From the NCBI RefSeq assembly GCF_016427535.1, contig NZ_JAELXV010000002.1, positions 372,001 through 436,000 of the forward strand: a stretch of DNA of 64,000 nt. Direction: 5' to 3'. Below the pieces are notes generated by a model. That model was not told the origin of the DNA and did no database searches. It saw only the letters and a list, made by a program, of their open reading frames with translations. Below are positions 1-8,405 of the stretch, piece after piece. The DNA comes from Hymenobacter sp. BT559 (lineage in GTDB: Bacteria > Bacteroidota > Bacteroidia > Cytophagales > Hymenobacteraceae). The position numbers and the translations under genes are program-made. The stretch's first letter is position 1. Each line of letters starts with the position of its first letter.

Positions 1-1174
1 AGTAGTGCAGCAGCTGGCGCCGCCGGCACACCGACGACTCCGAGTAGTTCGTCATTTCTAGCAAGAGCTGCCGGGCGTTGTCGCGCTCGGTCACAGGCTT
101 GTCTTTGCTGAATTTTTCGAGCTTCAGAATATCATCGTAGCTGTAGAACATCAGGCAGTTGCCTTCTAGGCCATCACGGCCGCCGCGGCCGGTTTCCTGG
201 TAATAACCCTCGATGCTCTTGGGCGCGTCGTAGTGAATAACGAAGCGCACATCGGGCTTATCGATGCCCATACCGAAGGCGATGGTGGCCACAATCACGT
301 CGCATTCCTCGTTCAGGAAGGCGTCTTGGTTGTGCATGCGCGTGTGCGGGTCGAGGCCGGCGTGGTAGGGTAGGGCGCGCACGTCGTTCACGCGCAGCAG
401 CTCGGCCACTTCTTCTACCTTCTTACGGCTCAGGCAATAAATAATACCCGCCTTGCCCTTGTGCTGCTGCACATACTGGATGAGCTGCTTTTTGGTATTA
501 CGCTTGGCGCGCACCTCATAGTAGAGGTTAGTGCGATTAAACGAGGTCTTGAAGACGCTCGCATCGTCCATGTGCAGGTTTTTCTGGATGTCGAGCTGCA
601 CCTTGGGCGTGGCCGTGGCCGTGAGCGCAATAAGCGGAATCTTGCCCCCTAGGTTATCAATGATGCCGCGAATCTTGCGGTACTCGGGACGGAAGTCGTG
701 GCCCCATTCTGAGATGCAGTGCGCCTCGTCGATGGCTACAAACGAAATGCTGGCTTTTTGGAGAAAGGCAATAGTGTCTTCCTTGGTCAGGCTTTCGGGC
801 GCTACATATAAAAGCCGCACATCGCCCGCAATCACGTCTTTTTTGACGCGATTCATTTCCGTCTTCGTTAGTGTCGAATTGTACACCTGCGCGTTCACGC
901 CAAAGGCCGCCAATTGGTCGACCTGGTTTTTCATGAGCGCGATGAGCGGCGAAATAACAATGGCCGTGCCCGGCAGCACCAGCGCTGGCAGCTGGTAGCA
1001 GAGGCTTTTACCCGCGCCCGTGGGCATAATAACGAAGGTATTATGCCCAGCTAGAATGTTTTGAATAACAGCTTCTTGCGTTCCTCTGAATTGCCCAAAA
1101 CCGAAAACTTCCTTGAGTTTGGTCTTTAAATGGGCGGCCGGCGCGAGCGGCTCCGCAGTAGCAAGCAATGGCAT
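1..1174 (-). CDS. recQ: ATP-dependent DNA helicase RecQ (3' part outside window)
   Basis: This is a superfamily 2 3'-5' DNA helicase acting in recombination and replication-fork repair. The first 391 codons are present and the C-terminus lies beyond the left edge. Reading from the ATG at 1174, the Walker A motif PTGAGKS is at residues 51-57. The DEAH box (AIDEAHCISEWGHDFRP) follows, then SAT-like LTATAT, the second RecA lobe with IIYCLSRKKVEE, and motif VI (YYQETGRGGRDG). The start of the zinc-binding region (Cys in NCLMFY and SSVCRRRQ) is visible just before the edge. It is transcribed divergently from the sugar isomerase gene with a 186-bp gap. Family assignment is secure. Whether a full RQC/HRDC tail follows cannot be seen. 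Confidence 0.96.
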   Translation of the reverse strand, partial: MPLLATAEPLAPAAHLKTKLKEVFGFGQFRGTQEAVIQNILAGHNTFVIMPTGAGKSLCYQLPALVLPGTAIVISPLIALMKNQVDQLAAFGVNAQVYNSTLTKTEMNRVKKDVIAGDVRLLYVAPESLTKEDTIAFLQKASISFVAIDEAHCISEWGHDFRPEYRKIRGIIDNLGGKIPLIALTATATPKVQLDIQKNLHMDDASVFKTSFNRTNLYYEVRAKRNTKKQLIQYVQQHKGKAGIIYCLSRKKVEEVAELLRVNDVRALPYHAGLDPHTRMHNQDAFLNEECDVIVATIAFGMGIDKPDVRFVIHYDAPKSIEGYYQETGRGGRDGLEGNCLMFYSYDDILKLEKFSKDKPVTERDNARQLLLEMTNYSESSVCRRRQLLHY

Positions 1175-1360
1175 AGAATAGCGGCGGGGTGATAAAGAAG
1201 CGTGAAGGTGCTAAACGAAGATAAGGACAAAGTGAATTTTTTGCGAAATATTAGCGTTTAAGCGCAACTTTTTTAGGAAAGCCCTGGTAGCTTTTCCCTC
1301 AATACCTTACGCCTGCCAGGCCGGGCTAAACAGCCGTGGCTTGGCCGCCAAGCCGTAGTT

Positions 1361-2374
1361 TTGGCCGTGCATCCGATTTCCGATTTCCCCGTGTTGCCCG
1401 CGCCCGTCGATGTGCTGGCCGTGGCCCGCCAAGTGCTGCTGGAAGAAGCCGACGCTCTGCGCGACGTGGCCCAGGCCGTAGCCGCCACCCCCGACTTCGC
1501 CCGCTGCGTAGCCACACTGCTGAACCTGCGGGGCCGCGTAGTAGTCACGGGCGTAGGCAAAAGCGCCCACATTGCCAGCAAACTGGTGGCTACTCTCAAC
1601 AGTACTGGCACGCCTGCCTTATTCATGCACGCCGCCGACGCCATCCACGGCGACCTAGGTATGATTCAGGCCGAGGACTTCGTCATTGCTATCAGCAAAA
1701 GCGGCGACACGCCCGAAATAAAGGTGCTCGTGCCGCTGCTGCGCCGCAAGGGGGTGCCGCTGGCTGCCCTAGTCAGCAACGCCGACTCGTACCTGGCCCG
1801 CCAGGCGGCCTACGTGCTGCACGCCCCCGTGCGGCGCGAGGCCTGCCCCCATGACCTGGCGCCTACTACCAGCACCACGGCCGCCATGGCCCTAGGCGAT
1901 GCTCTGGCCGTGTGCCTGCTCGAATGCCGGCAGTTTTCGGCCCAAGACTTTGCACGGTTGCATCCCGGTGGCACGCTGGGCAAAAAGCTTTACCTAACGG
2001 TAGGCGACCTCAGCCGCCAAAACCAGCGCCCGCAAGTAGGCCTAGGTGCCTCGTTGCGCGAAGTGCTACTCGAAATATCGGGCAAGCGCCTAGGGGCCAC
2101 CGCCGTGCTCGACGCAGCTGGCAAGCTGGCTGGCATTATCACCGACGGCGACTTGCGGCGCATGTTGGGCCGCGGCCCGCTGGCCGACCTAGAGTCGCTG
2201 ACTGCCAAGGATATTTTGACGCCGCAGCCGGCCACCATTGCGCAAAGTGATTTTGCGGCCGAGGCATTGCGCCGCATGCAGGAGCGCAACATTACCCAGC
2301 TCATTGTGCTCGATGAAGGTCAGTTTGCGGGCTTCATTCACCTACACGATGTACTGCGCGAAGGATTGGTATAA
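1361..2374 (+). CDS. kdsD: D-arabinose-5-phosphate isomerase (KpsF/GutQ/KdsD family)
   Basis: This predicted cytosolic isomerase interconverts ribulose-5-phosphate and arabinose-5-phosphate, the first step toward KDO for lipid A/LPS or capsule. It has 337 residues. An N-terminal SIS sugar-isomerase domain contains GVGKSAHIASK, the STGTPALF stretch, AIHGDLG and SKSGDTPE. The family motif LHPGGTLGKKL follows, then two CBS repeats filling the C-terminal third. The best in-frame start is a TTG at 1361. An in-frame stop lies at 1328 and no ATG occurs between, so the first codons are uncertain (GTG at 1367 is the alternative). A glycosyltransferase and manC follow on the same strand, consistent with surface-polysaccharide precursor supply. 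Confidence 0.93.
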   Translation: MAVHPISDFPVLPAPVDVLAVARQVLLEEADALRDVAQAVAATPDFARCVATLLNLRGRVVVTGVGKSAHIASKLVATLNSTGTPALFMHAADAIHGDLGMIQAEDFVIAISKSGDTPEIKVLVPLLRRKGVPLAALVSNADSYLARQAAYVLHAPVRREACPHDLAPTTSTTAAMALGDALAVCLLECRQFSAQDFARLHPGGTLGKKLYLTVGDLSRQNQRPQVGLGASLREVLLEISGKRLGATAVLDAAGKLAGIITDGDLRRMLGRGPLADLESLTAKDILTPQPATIAQSDFAAEALRRMQERNITQLIVLDEGQFAGFIHLHDVLREGLV

Positions 2375-2428
2375 CTAAAACTCGCTAACTTCACCCATTC
2401 CTAGTTACCTACGTCGCTGCTCGCTGTT

Positions 2429-3229
2429 TTGCCCGCTCCGGTTCTCTCGCTTCTAATTCCGGCCTATAATGAGGCTGCGCGGCTAGGTGCTACCCTAGGT
2501 CAAGTGCTGGCTTACCTCCACACGCAGCCCTATCCCAGTGAGTTAATTGTCGTAGATGATGGTTCGACCGATGGTACGGTAGCTGTAGCTGAAGAATACT
2601 TTGCTTCCCACGCTGGTCGGGTGGCTACGCGCGTGCTCAGCTACACCCCCAACCGGGGCAAGGGCTATGCCGTGCGGCGGGGGCTGCTGGCCGCGCGCGG
2701 GGCCATCGCCATCTTCTCCGACGCCGACCTTTCGACGCCTATTGAAGAAACCCCCGCGCTGCTAGAGCCTATTCTGGCCGGTGAGTGCGATGTAGTATTT
2801 GGCTCGCGGGCCCTCAACGACGAGTTGGTAGGCCAGCACCAGCCGTGGTTGCGCGAGCAAAGTGGCCGGTTTTTCAACCGAATGGTGCGCCTAGCTACCG
2901 GTATGCCTTACGCCGATACGCAGTGCGGCTTCAAAGCCTTTCGGCTCGATGTGTGCACGCCCGTGATAGAAAGCGCCCAGCTCGACCGCTTTGGCTTCGA
3001 TGTGGAACTGCTCTTTCTCGCTTACGAGGCCGGCCTGCGCTTGCGCGAGCAGCCCGTGCGCTGGAACGATGTTGCGGGTAGTAAAGTCGGTATCCTCAGT
3101 GGGTTGCACGGCTTTCGTGAGCTTTGGGCCTTGCGCCAATATAGCCGGCGTGGCTGCTACGACGCTGCCCTGGCTCGCACCCGGGCTCTAGTGGTCAGCC
3201 AGGCTATTATACCAGGTGTGCCTATATAG
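2429..3229 (+). CDS. Family 2 glycosyltransferase, polyprenyl-phosphate hexose synthase type
   Basis: The 266-residue GT-A fold glycosyltransferase resembles dolichyl/undecaprenyl-phosphate beta-glucosyl- or mannosyltransferases, which load a sugar onto a lipid carrier at the inner membrane. Visible motifs are the opening LSLLIPAYNEAARLG, the nucleotide-binding VVDDGSTDGT, the metal-binding FSDADLSTP, and DTQCGFKAFR, which is typical of the ALG5/DPM1 branch. No C-terminal membrane segments are visible, so it is probably peripheral. The start is a TTG at 2429, 54 bp after the isomerase stop, suggesting co-transcription. The neighbour manC would provide GDP-mannose, so a mannosyl donor is plausible but not proven. 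Confidence 0.9.
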   Translation: MPAPVLSLLIPAYNEAARLGATLGQVLAYLHTQPYPSELIVVDDGSTDGTVAVAEEYFASHAGRVATRVLSYTPNRGKGYAVRRGLLAARGAIAIFSDADLSTPIEETPALLEPILAGECDVVFGSRALNDELVGQHQPWLREQSGRFFNRMVRLATGMPYADTQCGFKAFRLDVCTPVIESAQLDRFGFDVELLFLAYEAGLRLREQPVRWNDVAGSKVGILSGLHGFRELWALRQYSRRGCYDAALARTRALVVSQAIIPGVPI

Positions 3230-3256
3230 TAATGGTAACGTAACCGTTGGGGTCGC

Positions 3257-3264
3257 TACATTTG
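3257..3264 (+). promoter_or_regulatory. Bacteroidota -7 promoter element TAnnTTTG upstream of manC
   Basis: TACATTTG matches the Bacteroidota sigma-ABfr -7 consensus exactly and lies 24 bp before the manC ATG at 3289, which would give a leader of about 18 nt. No convincing -33 TTTG is at the right distance. Confidence 0.5.
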
Positions 3265-3288
3265 TGGTTACACCTAGTTTATGTTGAA

Positions 3289-4377
3289 ATGAATAACACC
3301 TATCTCGTGGTGATGGCAGGTGGCATTGGCAGCCGTTTCTGGCCCTTTAGCCGCACCCAGCATCCCAAGCAGTTTCACGATGTACTCGGGGTAGGCCGCT
3401 CGATGTTGCAGTTAACGGTTGACCGCTTCCGGGGTATTTGCCCGCCCGAAAATGTATTTGTGGTCACCAACCGTGACTATGTGAACTTGGTACAGAGCCA
3501 CTTGCCCGACCTGCCCGCCGACCAGATTCTGGGCGAGCCCATCGGCCGCAACACGGCTCCCTGCGTGGCTTACGCCAGCTACCGTATCGCTCAGCGCGAC
3601 CCTAAGGCTACTATTATCGTCTCGCCCGCCGACCATGCCGTGCTACGCGAGGAAGAGTTTCGCCGCCTTATCCGCGAGGCGATAACGGCGGCGCGCCAAC
3701 ATGATGTGCTCATCACGCTTGGCATTCAGCCCTCGCGCCCCGACACGGGCTACGGCTACATCCAGTACATGGATGGCGCCGAAAACCGCTTGGAGGGCAA
3801 CGACCTGCACAAAGTCAAAACCTTTACCGAGAAGCCCAATAGCGAGCTGGCGCGCATGTTCTTGGAGAGCGGCGACTTTCTTTGGAATGCGGGCCTCTTC
3901 ATCTGGCAGGCCGAGAATATTCTGCGTGCTTTCCACAACCTGCTCAGCGATGTGGCCGAGGTATTTGACGAGGGCGCGGATAAGCTCGGTACCCCCGACG
4001 AAGCTGCGTTTATCGACGAGGCCTATGCCCGGTGCCGCAACATCAGCATCGACTACGGCATCATGGAAAAGGCGGATAACGTGTACGTGCTGCCCGCCGA
4101 TATCGGCTGGAGCGACCTAGGTACTTGGGACTCGCTACACCGCGTAGGTCAGCGCGATATCCAAAACAACGTGATTGACGGCGATGTGATGCTCTACGAT
4201 ACCCAGGACTGCATCATCAAAACGCCTTCGGAGCGCCTCGTGGTAGTGCAAGGCTTGGAAGGCTACATCGTGGCTGAGCACGACAACGTACTGCTCATCT
4301 GCCAGCGCTCGGAAGAGCAGCGCGTGAAAGACTTCGTGGCCGATGTGAAATCTAAGAAGGGCGGCGGCTACCACTAG
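3289..4377 (+). CDS. manC: Mannose-1-phosphate guanylyltransferase
   Basis: The enzyme makes GDP-mannose from mannose-1-phosphate and GTP in the cytosol, for glycan and exopolysaccharide synthesis. The 362-residue protein opens with the pyrophosphorylase signature VVMAGGIGSRFWPFS. It has HPKQF, PCVAYA, the sugar-binding FTEKP and the IDYGIMEKA motif. It is about 110 residues shorter than proteobacterial bifunctional ManC/AlgA because the C-terminal phosphomannose isomerase domain is missing, as is usual in Bacteroidota. I chose the ATG at 3289 over an upstream in-frame TTG at 3247 because the signature then sits at the N-terminus and a -7 promoter element precedes it. It converges on rlmB across a perfect palindromic terminator. 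Confidence 0.95.
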   Translation: MNNTYLVVMAGGIGSRFWPFSRTQHPKQFHDVLGVGRSMLQLTVDRFRGICPPENVFVVTNRDYVNLVQSHLPDLPADQILGEPIGRNTAPCVAYASYRIAQRDPKATIIVSPADHAVLREEEFRRLIREAITAARQHDVLITLGIQPSRPDTGYGYIQYMDGAENRLEGNDLHKVKTFTEKPNSELARMFLESGDFLWNAGLFIWQAENILRAFHNLLSDVAEVFDEGADKLGTPDEAAFIDEAYARCRNISIDYGIMEKADNVYVLPADIGWSDLGTWDSLHRVGQRDIQNNVIDGDVMLYDTQDCIIKTPSERLVVVQGLEGYIVAEHDNVLLICQRSEEQRVKDFVADVKSKKGGGYH

Positions 4378-4389
4378 GTGTATTTAGTA

Positions 4390-4458
4390 GCCCTAGGCTG
4401 ACACGAAAACGCCCCGCGAGCAACGTGCTCGCGGGGCGTTTTCGTGTCAGCCTAGGGC
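4390..4458. terminator. Bidirectional terminator: perfect 33-bp inverted repeat, 3-nt loop
   Basis: Arms 4390-4422 and 4426-4458 are perfect reverse complements around the loop ACG. The GC-rich core is flanked by A/T tracts on each side (AAAAC and GTTTT), so it can act in both directions between the converging manC and rlmB. The outer part of each arm contains a CCTAGG palindrome. The arms end 2 bp before the rlmB stop codon. Confidence 0.85.
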
Positions 4459-4460
4459 TT

Positions 4461-5489
4461 TTATTTAGTTCTAGCTTTTGCTACTTCGAAGAGCATGATG
4501 CCAGCAGCCACGCCCACGTTGAGGCTCTGAATTTGGCCGCTCATGGGGATGCGCAGGCGCTGGTCGCAGAGACGCAGCAAGTCGGGCGAGATACCGTCTT
4601 CCTCCGAGCCCATAACCACGGCGATGGGGCCGCTGAGGCTGGTCGGCTCGGTATGGCCTAGGTCGGCGTCGGCCTTTTCGGTACAGGCTACTACCGTGAG
4701 GCCGCTATTTTTCAGGAATTCGATGGTGCGGTGCAGGTCGGGCTCGCGGCACACGGGCAGCAGGTTGAGGGCGCCAGCCGAGGTTTTGACGGCGTCGCCG
4801 TTGATTTGGGCAGCGCCGCGGGCGGGCACTACCAGGGCCTGCACCCCTAAGCACTCGGCGGTGCGGGCAATGGCGCCGAAGTTGCGCACGTCAGTTACGC
4901 GGTCGAGCAATAGTAAGAAAGGCTCTTTGCCTTCTTCAAAAAGGCCCGCCAGCAGCGTATCGAGCGGGGCAAAGTCGATGGGCGACACGTAGGCCACCGC
5001 GCCTTGGTGGTTTTTGCGGGTCATGCCCTCCAGCTTCTCCAGCGGCACCATCGACACGGGCACGTTGGCCGCCCGCGCCAGGTCCGAGATGTCCTGGGTC
5101 ATGCTGTTCTTGGTGCCGCGCAGCAAGAAAATCTTGTCTAGCGTGCGCCCCGCATTCAGCGCCTCCAAAATGGGGCGCAAGCCAAACAGCATGTCGATGC
5201 TGCGGTCGGCGGCGGGCCGGGTATTGTGCTGCTTGTAAAAGGGCGCGTCGCCGCGCTCGCCGGCGGGCCTGCTGCGCTGCACCTGGCGGCCCTGCTCGTC
5301 GTAAAATGGGCGGTTGGGCCGGGCGCGGTTACCCCCTGCCTCGTTGCCACCAGCGCGGCGGTCGGGGCGGGGCGCATCGCGGTTTTCGCGGCGCTCGGGG
5401 CGGCTGTCGCCGGCGCCTTCGCGGAAGCGGCGCGGCACATAATCGTCTTCGAATCCGCCGTTTACCGGGCGGTCAGTGTCTTTCTCCAT
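4461..5489 (-). CDS. rlmB: 23S rRNA (guanosine-2'-O-)-methyltransferase RlmB, SpoU/TrmH family
   Basis: This SPOUT-fold methyltransferase is predicted to methylate the 2'-O of a conserved guanosine in 23S rRNA domain V. The 342 residues comprise an Arg/Pro/Asp-rich low-complexity leader of about 95 residues, a substrate-binding domain (MLFGLRPILEAL) and the knotted SAM domain. The SPOUT motifs are NFGAIARTAECLG, VVMGSEEDGIS and IPMSGQIQSLNVGVAAGI. The basic leader is longer than in E. coli RlmB (about 243 residues), and such leaders are common in Bacteroidota. Its first 28 bp overlap the end of the upstream GWxTD gene, so the two are probably translationally coupled. Confidence 0.93.
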   Translation of the reverse strand: MEKDTDRPVNGGFEDDYVPRRFREGAGDSRPERRENRDAPRPDRRAGGNEAGGNRARPNRPFYDEQGRQVQRSRPAGERGDAPFYKQHNTRPAADRSIDMLFGLRPILEALNAGRTLDKIFLLRGTKNSMTQDISDLARAANVPVSMVPLEKLEGMTRKNHQGAVAYVSPIDFAPLDTLLAGLFEEGKEPFLLLLDRVTDVRNFGAIARTAECLGVQALVVPARGAAQINGDAVKTSAGALNLLPVCREPDLHRTIEFLKNSGLTVVACTEKADADLGHTEPTSLSGPIAVVMGSEEDGISPDLLRLCDQRLRIPMSGQIQSLNVGVAAGIMLFEVAKARTK

Positions 5490-6754
5490 CGTTCTACGGC
5501 GGCATACCAGAGCGTTTGATACTCGGGGCGGCGCACCAGTTCGTAGTTATCAGGCGCTAAGGTACTAGGGCGCGGGCGGAAGGTGAAGCTTGTGGGGCGG
5601 CCGGTGCGGTCGAGGGCATCATAAATCCAGCGCTCATCGCCGCTATCTAGGCGCTGCACGCTAGTGGGTGCCCCCAGCACTACGTAGAGCAAGCCCCGGT
5701 CGGTGAGCCAGCCGGCCTTATGTCCCGTAAATAATTCATTAGCAATAGTCACTAAGCCATAGTAGCGCCGAATGTAGTCGCGGCCGAGCGTCTGGTCGCC
5801 CCCGGCCGAAGCCAGCCAAAAGCGGTCGACTGCGCGCTTGGGGTCGGCGGCTTGGCGTAGTTGCTGGCGCTCGGCGGCGGTAGTCAGGTACAGCAGCGGG
5901 TCGATAAGCTCGGGCGCGGTACGCTGGCCCGGAAAATCTGAAGGCACTACTAGCAGCGGCACCGTGCGCACGGGCTCGCCGCCTGTGCCGCCCACCCGCA
6001 GCGCATACAATCCCTGCTGCGGCAAGCGAAGCAGGTTGCTGGCGGGCAGCGCCGCGGCCGACGAATCGAGTACCCCTAGGGTGCGCGGCGTGGCGGGCTG
6101 GCGGCGCGGGTCGGCAAAGGGTGGGGGAGCGGCCGTGCTCGAGGCTGCATAGCGCCGCCACCGCACGGGCTGACCTAGGCCAAAGCTCGCAACGGCCACG
6201 GCCTCACCACTGCGCACATAGGGGCGCGTGAGCACCAGACCCATCGAGTCGAGCAGCACAAACGGCCGCGCCAGGCGCTCGGGCGTAAGGCGCATCCACG
6301 CCGTAGTGGCGGGATTTTGGGCAAGTGCCGGCTGGTCTAGGGAGGCTTGCAGCACGGCTCCAGCCGGCGCCTGCGCTAGCGGCAGTGCCGCTGTAAGCAC
6401 CAGCACCGCGCTGGCAGGGTCGGCGCCTGGGTACAGGCGCAGGCGCTGCGTGCCTTGCCACAGAGGCTGCCGGGCCTCGTAGCTGGCCCACACCGTGAGG
6501 CGCAACACCGGAAGCGCTTGCCCAGCGGGGCGGTTGAGCAGCAGCCGCAGGCTATCGGCCTCGCGACGGGTTTCGACTAGCAGCCGGTTGGCTACGGGCT
6601 GGTATAAGCTTGCAAAATCGAGGCGCGGCTCCGGCGTTTGGGCTGCTGCCCACCGGCTGCCTAGCAGGCTAAGTAGCACAAAAACCGCCGCGCGGTTGTT
6701 AAACTTGAACCTTAATCGGCCGTAGGTATGGCCTAGTCTTTTCTTCCCATCCAT
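5462..6754 (-). CDS. GWxTD domain-containing exported protein
   Basis: The 430-residue protein is predicted to be exported. A hydrophobic stretch (AAVFVLLSLLG) followed by AAAQ looks like a signal peptide, but it begins about 22 residues in, so the true start may lie downstream of 6754. The diagnostic feature is the C-terminal GWxTD domain (about residues 300-425), with AERQQLRQAADPKRAVDRFW, DYIRRYYG and KAGWLTDRGLLYVVLGAP. The family is widespread in Bacteroidota and has no firmly established biochemical role. It overlaps rlmB by 28 bp. The annotated start overlaps the start codon of the divergent DUF4834 gene by 2 bp. Confidence 0.85.
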   Translation of the reverse strand: MDGKKRLGHTYGRLRFKFNNRAAVFVLLSLLGSRWAAAQTPEPRLDFASLYQPVANRLLVETRREADSLRLLLNRPAGQALPVLRLTVWASYEARQPLWQGTQRLRLYPGADPASAVLVLTAALPLAQAPAGAVLQASLDQPALAQNPATTAWMRLTPERLARPFVLLDSMGLVLTRPYVRSGEAVAVASFGLGQPVRWRRYAASSTAAPPPFADPRRQPATPRTLGVLDSSAAALPASNLLRLPQQGLYALRVGGTGGEPVRTVPLLVVPSDFPGQRTAPELIDPLLYLTTAAERQQLRQAADPKRAVDRFWLASAGGDQTLGRDYIRRYYGLVTIANELFTGHKAGWLTDRGLLYVVLGAPTSVQRLDSGDERWIYDALDRTGRPTSFTFRPRPSTLAPDNYELVRRPEYQTLWYAAVERWRKTLTAR

Positions 6755-7031
6755 GAGCTTCTGGATTTCACTGCTGCTGTTTTTCTTACTTGTACGCTAC
6801 ATCTTGCCCGTGGTACTACGGGCAGCGCTTGGCGGCTTTGTGCGGCAGCAGGTGCATAAGGCGCAGCAGGGGGGCTTCTACACTTCCAACGGCGGGTTTG
6901 AGGCGCCGCGCCAGCCCACTACCGAGCCCGGCCAGGTGCGCGTCGACTACGTGCCGCCCCAAGCGGCCGGCAGCGAGCGCAAGCACGAGTTTCGGGGTGG
7001 CGAGTACGTAGACTACGAAGAGGTAAAATAG
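6753..7031 (+). CDS. DUF4834 family small membrane protein
   Basis: This 92-residue protein has one N-terminal hydrophobic segment (FWISLLLFFLLVRYILPVVL) followed by a polar, Gln/Gly/Pro-rich tail ending in EYVDYEEVK. That architecture matches DUF4834, a small Bacteroidota membrane protein of unknown function. The ATG at 6753 is the natural start. It ends 4 bp before the stop of a convergent exported protein. No function is proposed. Confidence 0.8.
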   Translation: MSFWISLLLFFLLVRYILPVVLRAALGGFVRQQVHKAQQGGFYTSNGGFEAPRQPTTEPGQVRVDYVPPQAAGSERKHEFRGGEYVDYEEVK

Positions 7032-7035
7032 CCAC

Positions 7036-7521
7036 CTAGGGCTTAGCAGGTGGCGGTAGCGCTGGCACTATCACCGTTGGCTGCGTAGGCAACTGGTTGA
7101 GCGCTTGGCGGCGCTCTGAATAAGGAGCACCGTAATTAACTTCAAAATCGGCTACTGCTTTAGGGTCAAGTGCTCCGTCTTTGAGCAGCCGTGCACTATA
7201 GATGATGCGGGCGAGCTTCGTGGGTGATAAAACGTGAAAGTTTTCGCTGGGCTTCGGTGTTTCTACCACCTTGCGAGAATCAGTAAAAACAAATTGTAGG
7301 TAGCTTGCCCACCCGGCGGGGTCTTGCAGTGTAAGCGGCCGCACGATGAAGAGGCGCTGCTTTTGAGGCGAGCTGACGTAGTATTCGTACGCTTCGCCCT
7401 GCTCTAGATACGCGTAGGGCTCCCCGTCCACAGTGATGAGGTCTTTCTTAATGGCGATTTTCTGGGCGTTGGCGCTTAGCGCGGCTGCGGCAAGCAAAAG
7501 CGTGGCGAGCGTGGTTTTCAT
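7036..7521 (-). CDS. Hypothetical exported protein
   Basis: The 161-residue protein has a clear Sec signal peptide (MKTTLATLLLAAAALSANAQ, cleavage expected after the Ala-Asn-Ala run). The mature part is mixed alpha/beta with YLEQGEAYEYYV, a basic RLFIVRP segment and a Pro-rich tail (PTVIVPALPPPAKP). I recognise no domain. The length, signal peptide and codon use support a real periplasmic or surface protein. It converges on DUF4834 with only 4 bp between stops. Confidence 0.7.
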   Translation of the reverse strand: MKTTLATLLLAAAALSANAQKIAIKKDLITVDGEPYAYLEQGEAYEYYVSSPQKQRLFIVRPLTLQDPAGWASYLQFVFTDSRKVVETPKPSENFHVLSPTKLARIIYSARLLKDGALDPKAVADFEVNYGAPYSERRQALNQLPTQPTVIVPALPPPAKP

Positions 7522-7624
7522 GGGTGGGAAGAGTTAGAAGACGGGAATGCCTTGCCAGGCCAAACTCTGTGCCACAAGCCTGCTGCAGGAGGTACCGCGT
7601 CTTTGTTTCCTAGGCTACTTAGGC

Positions 7625-7709
7625 TGGGTTATTTAACCCAAAGAGCAAGCCCAGAAACTAAGTAGACTTGGCGGACGCTGCCGCTAGGCCTACTTAGTTT
7701 CTGGGCTTG
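7625..7709. repeat. Intergenic hairpins: 16-bp palindrome plus 20-bp inverted repeat
   Basis: The segment between two minus-strand genes (7522-7799) holds a perfect 16-bp palindrome at 7625-7640. It also holds a perfect 20-bp inverted repeat with arms 7646-7665 and 7690-7709. No ORF is seen here. The longer stem could terminate transcription from the upstream lipoprotein gene, but it lacks a clear U-tract. Confidence 0.55.
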
Positions 7710-7799
7710 AGCTTAACACAGCGTGCGTAGGTGGTAGCTTTATTTGGCAGTCGCCTAGGGTAGCTACGCTATTGCTCCGCACTTCGAGCGCTGCTAGAA

Positions 7800-8270
7800 T
7801 TATTGCACGATATTGACGACAACTTTGACCTGTTTGCCACTTGGCAGCTTGGGCACTACTATAGTGTAGTCTACATCAACTGGGCTCAGCGTGGGGCTAT
7901 CGCTCACGTTCACCGTATGCACGTAGTTGCCTTGGCAATCCAGTGCTACTTGCTGCGAGCGCAGAAAGGCGCCCCCAGAGCGGGGAACGCGGCCCGCCAA
8001 TAAGGTAGACGTGGTAAAATCTACCGTGGGCGCGGTGCTACTATTACACTGAACAGCCGCGGCCAGCTCGTCAGGCGAATCAATGATGTAGCTCTTAGAC
8101 TGGCCTCGCTGAGCCGTGAGCGAGCAGCCGGTGGGCAGCGTATAGGCCTGAGTAGCTACGGCGGTAGTGGCTTCATTGCAGGGCTGTACCTCACTGTCTT
8201 GCTTATCGCAACTGAAGCTCATGGTTAGTAGCGCGATGCTGGCGGAGGCAAGTAGGGGTAGAATTTTCAC
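7800..8270 (-). CDS. Hypothetical lipoprotein-like exported protein
   Basis: From the GTG at 8270 the product is 156 residues, beginning with a signal peptide (VKILPLLASASIALLTMSFSC). The Cys would be the lipidation site of a weak lipobox, followed by the polar DKQDSEVQPC. The reading frame stays open to an ATG at 8351, but the extra 27 residues are not signal-like, so I prefer the GTG. The mature part is a small Thr/Ser/Val-rich beta domain with three further Cys and a basic C-terminus (GKQVKVVVNIVQ). No family is recognised. An outer-membrane or periplasmic location is inferred. Confidence 0.65.
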   Translation of the reverse strand: MKILPLLASASIALLTMSFSCDKQDSEVQPCNEATTAVATQAYTLPTGCSLTAQRGQSKSYIIDSPDELAAAVQCNSSTAPTVDFTTSTLLAGRVPRSGGAFLRSQQVALDCQGNYVHTVNVSDSPTLSPVDVDYTIVVPKLPSGKQVKVVVNIVQ

Positions 8271-8405
8271 TATGTGGGCAGCTAAGGGAGGAAAGAGTGA
8301 GCTGCGCGGGCAGCTTACTAGGTGAGCTGCTAGGCTGCTAAATGGTTGCATAACTATACTGCTTACTTTGTTCTTTTCTTAGCAGGCCTGCGGGAAGTTG
8401 CCAGT

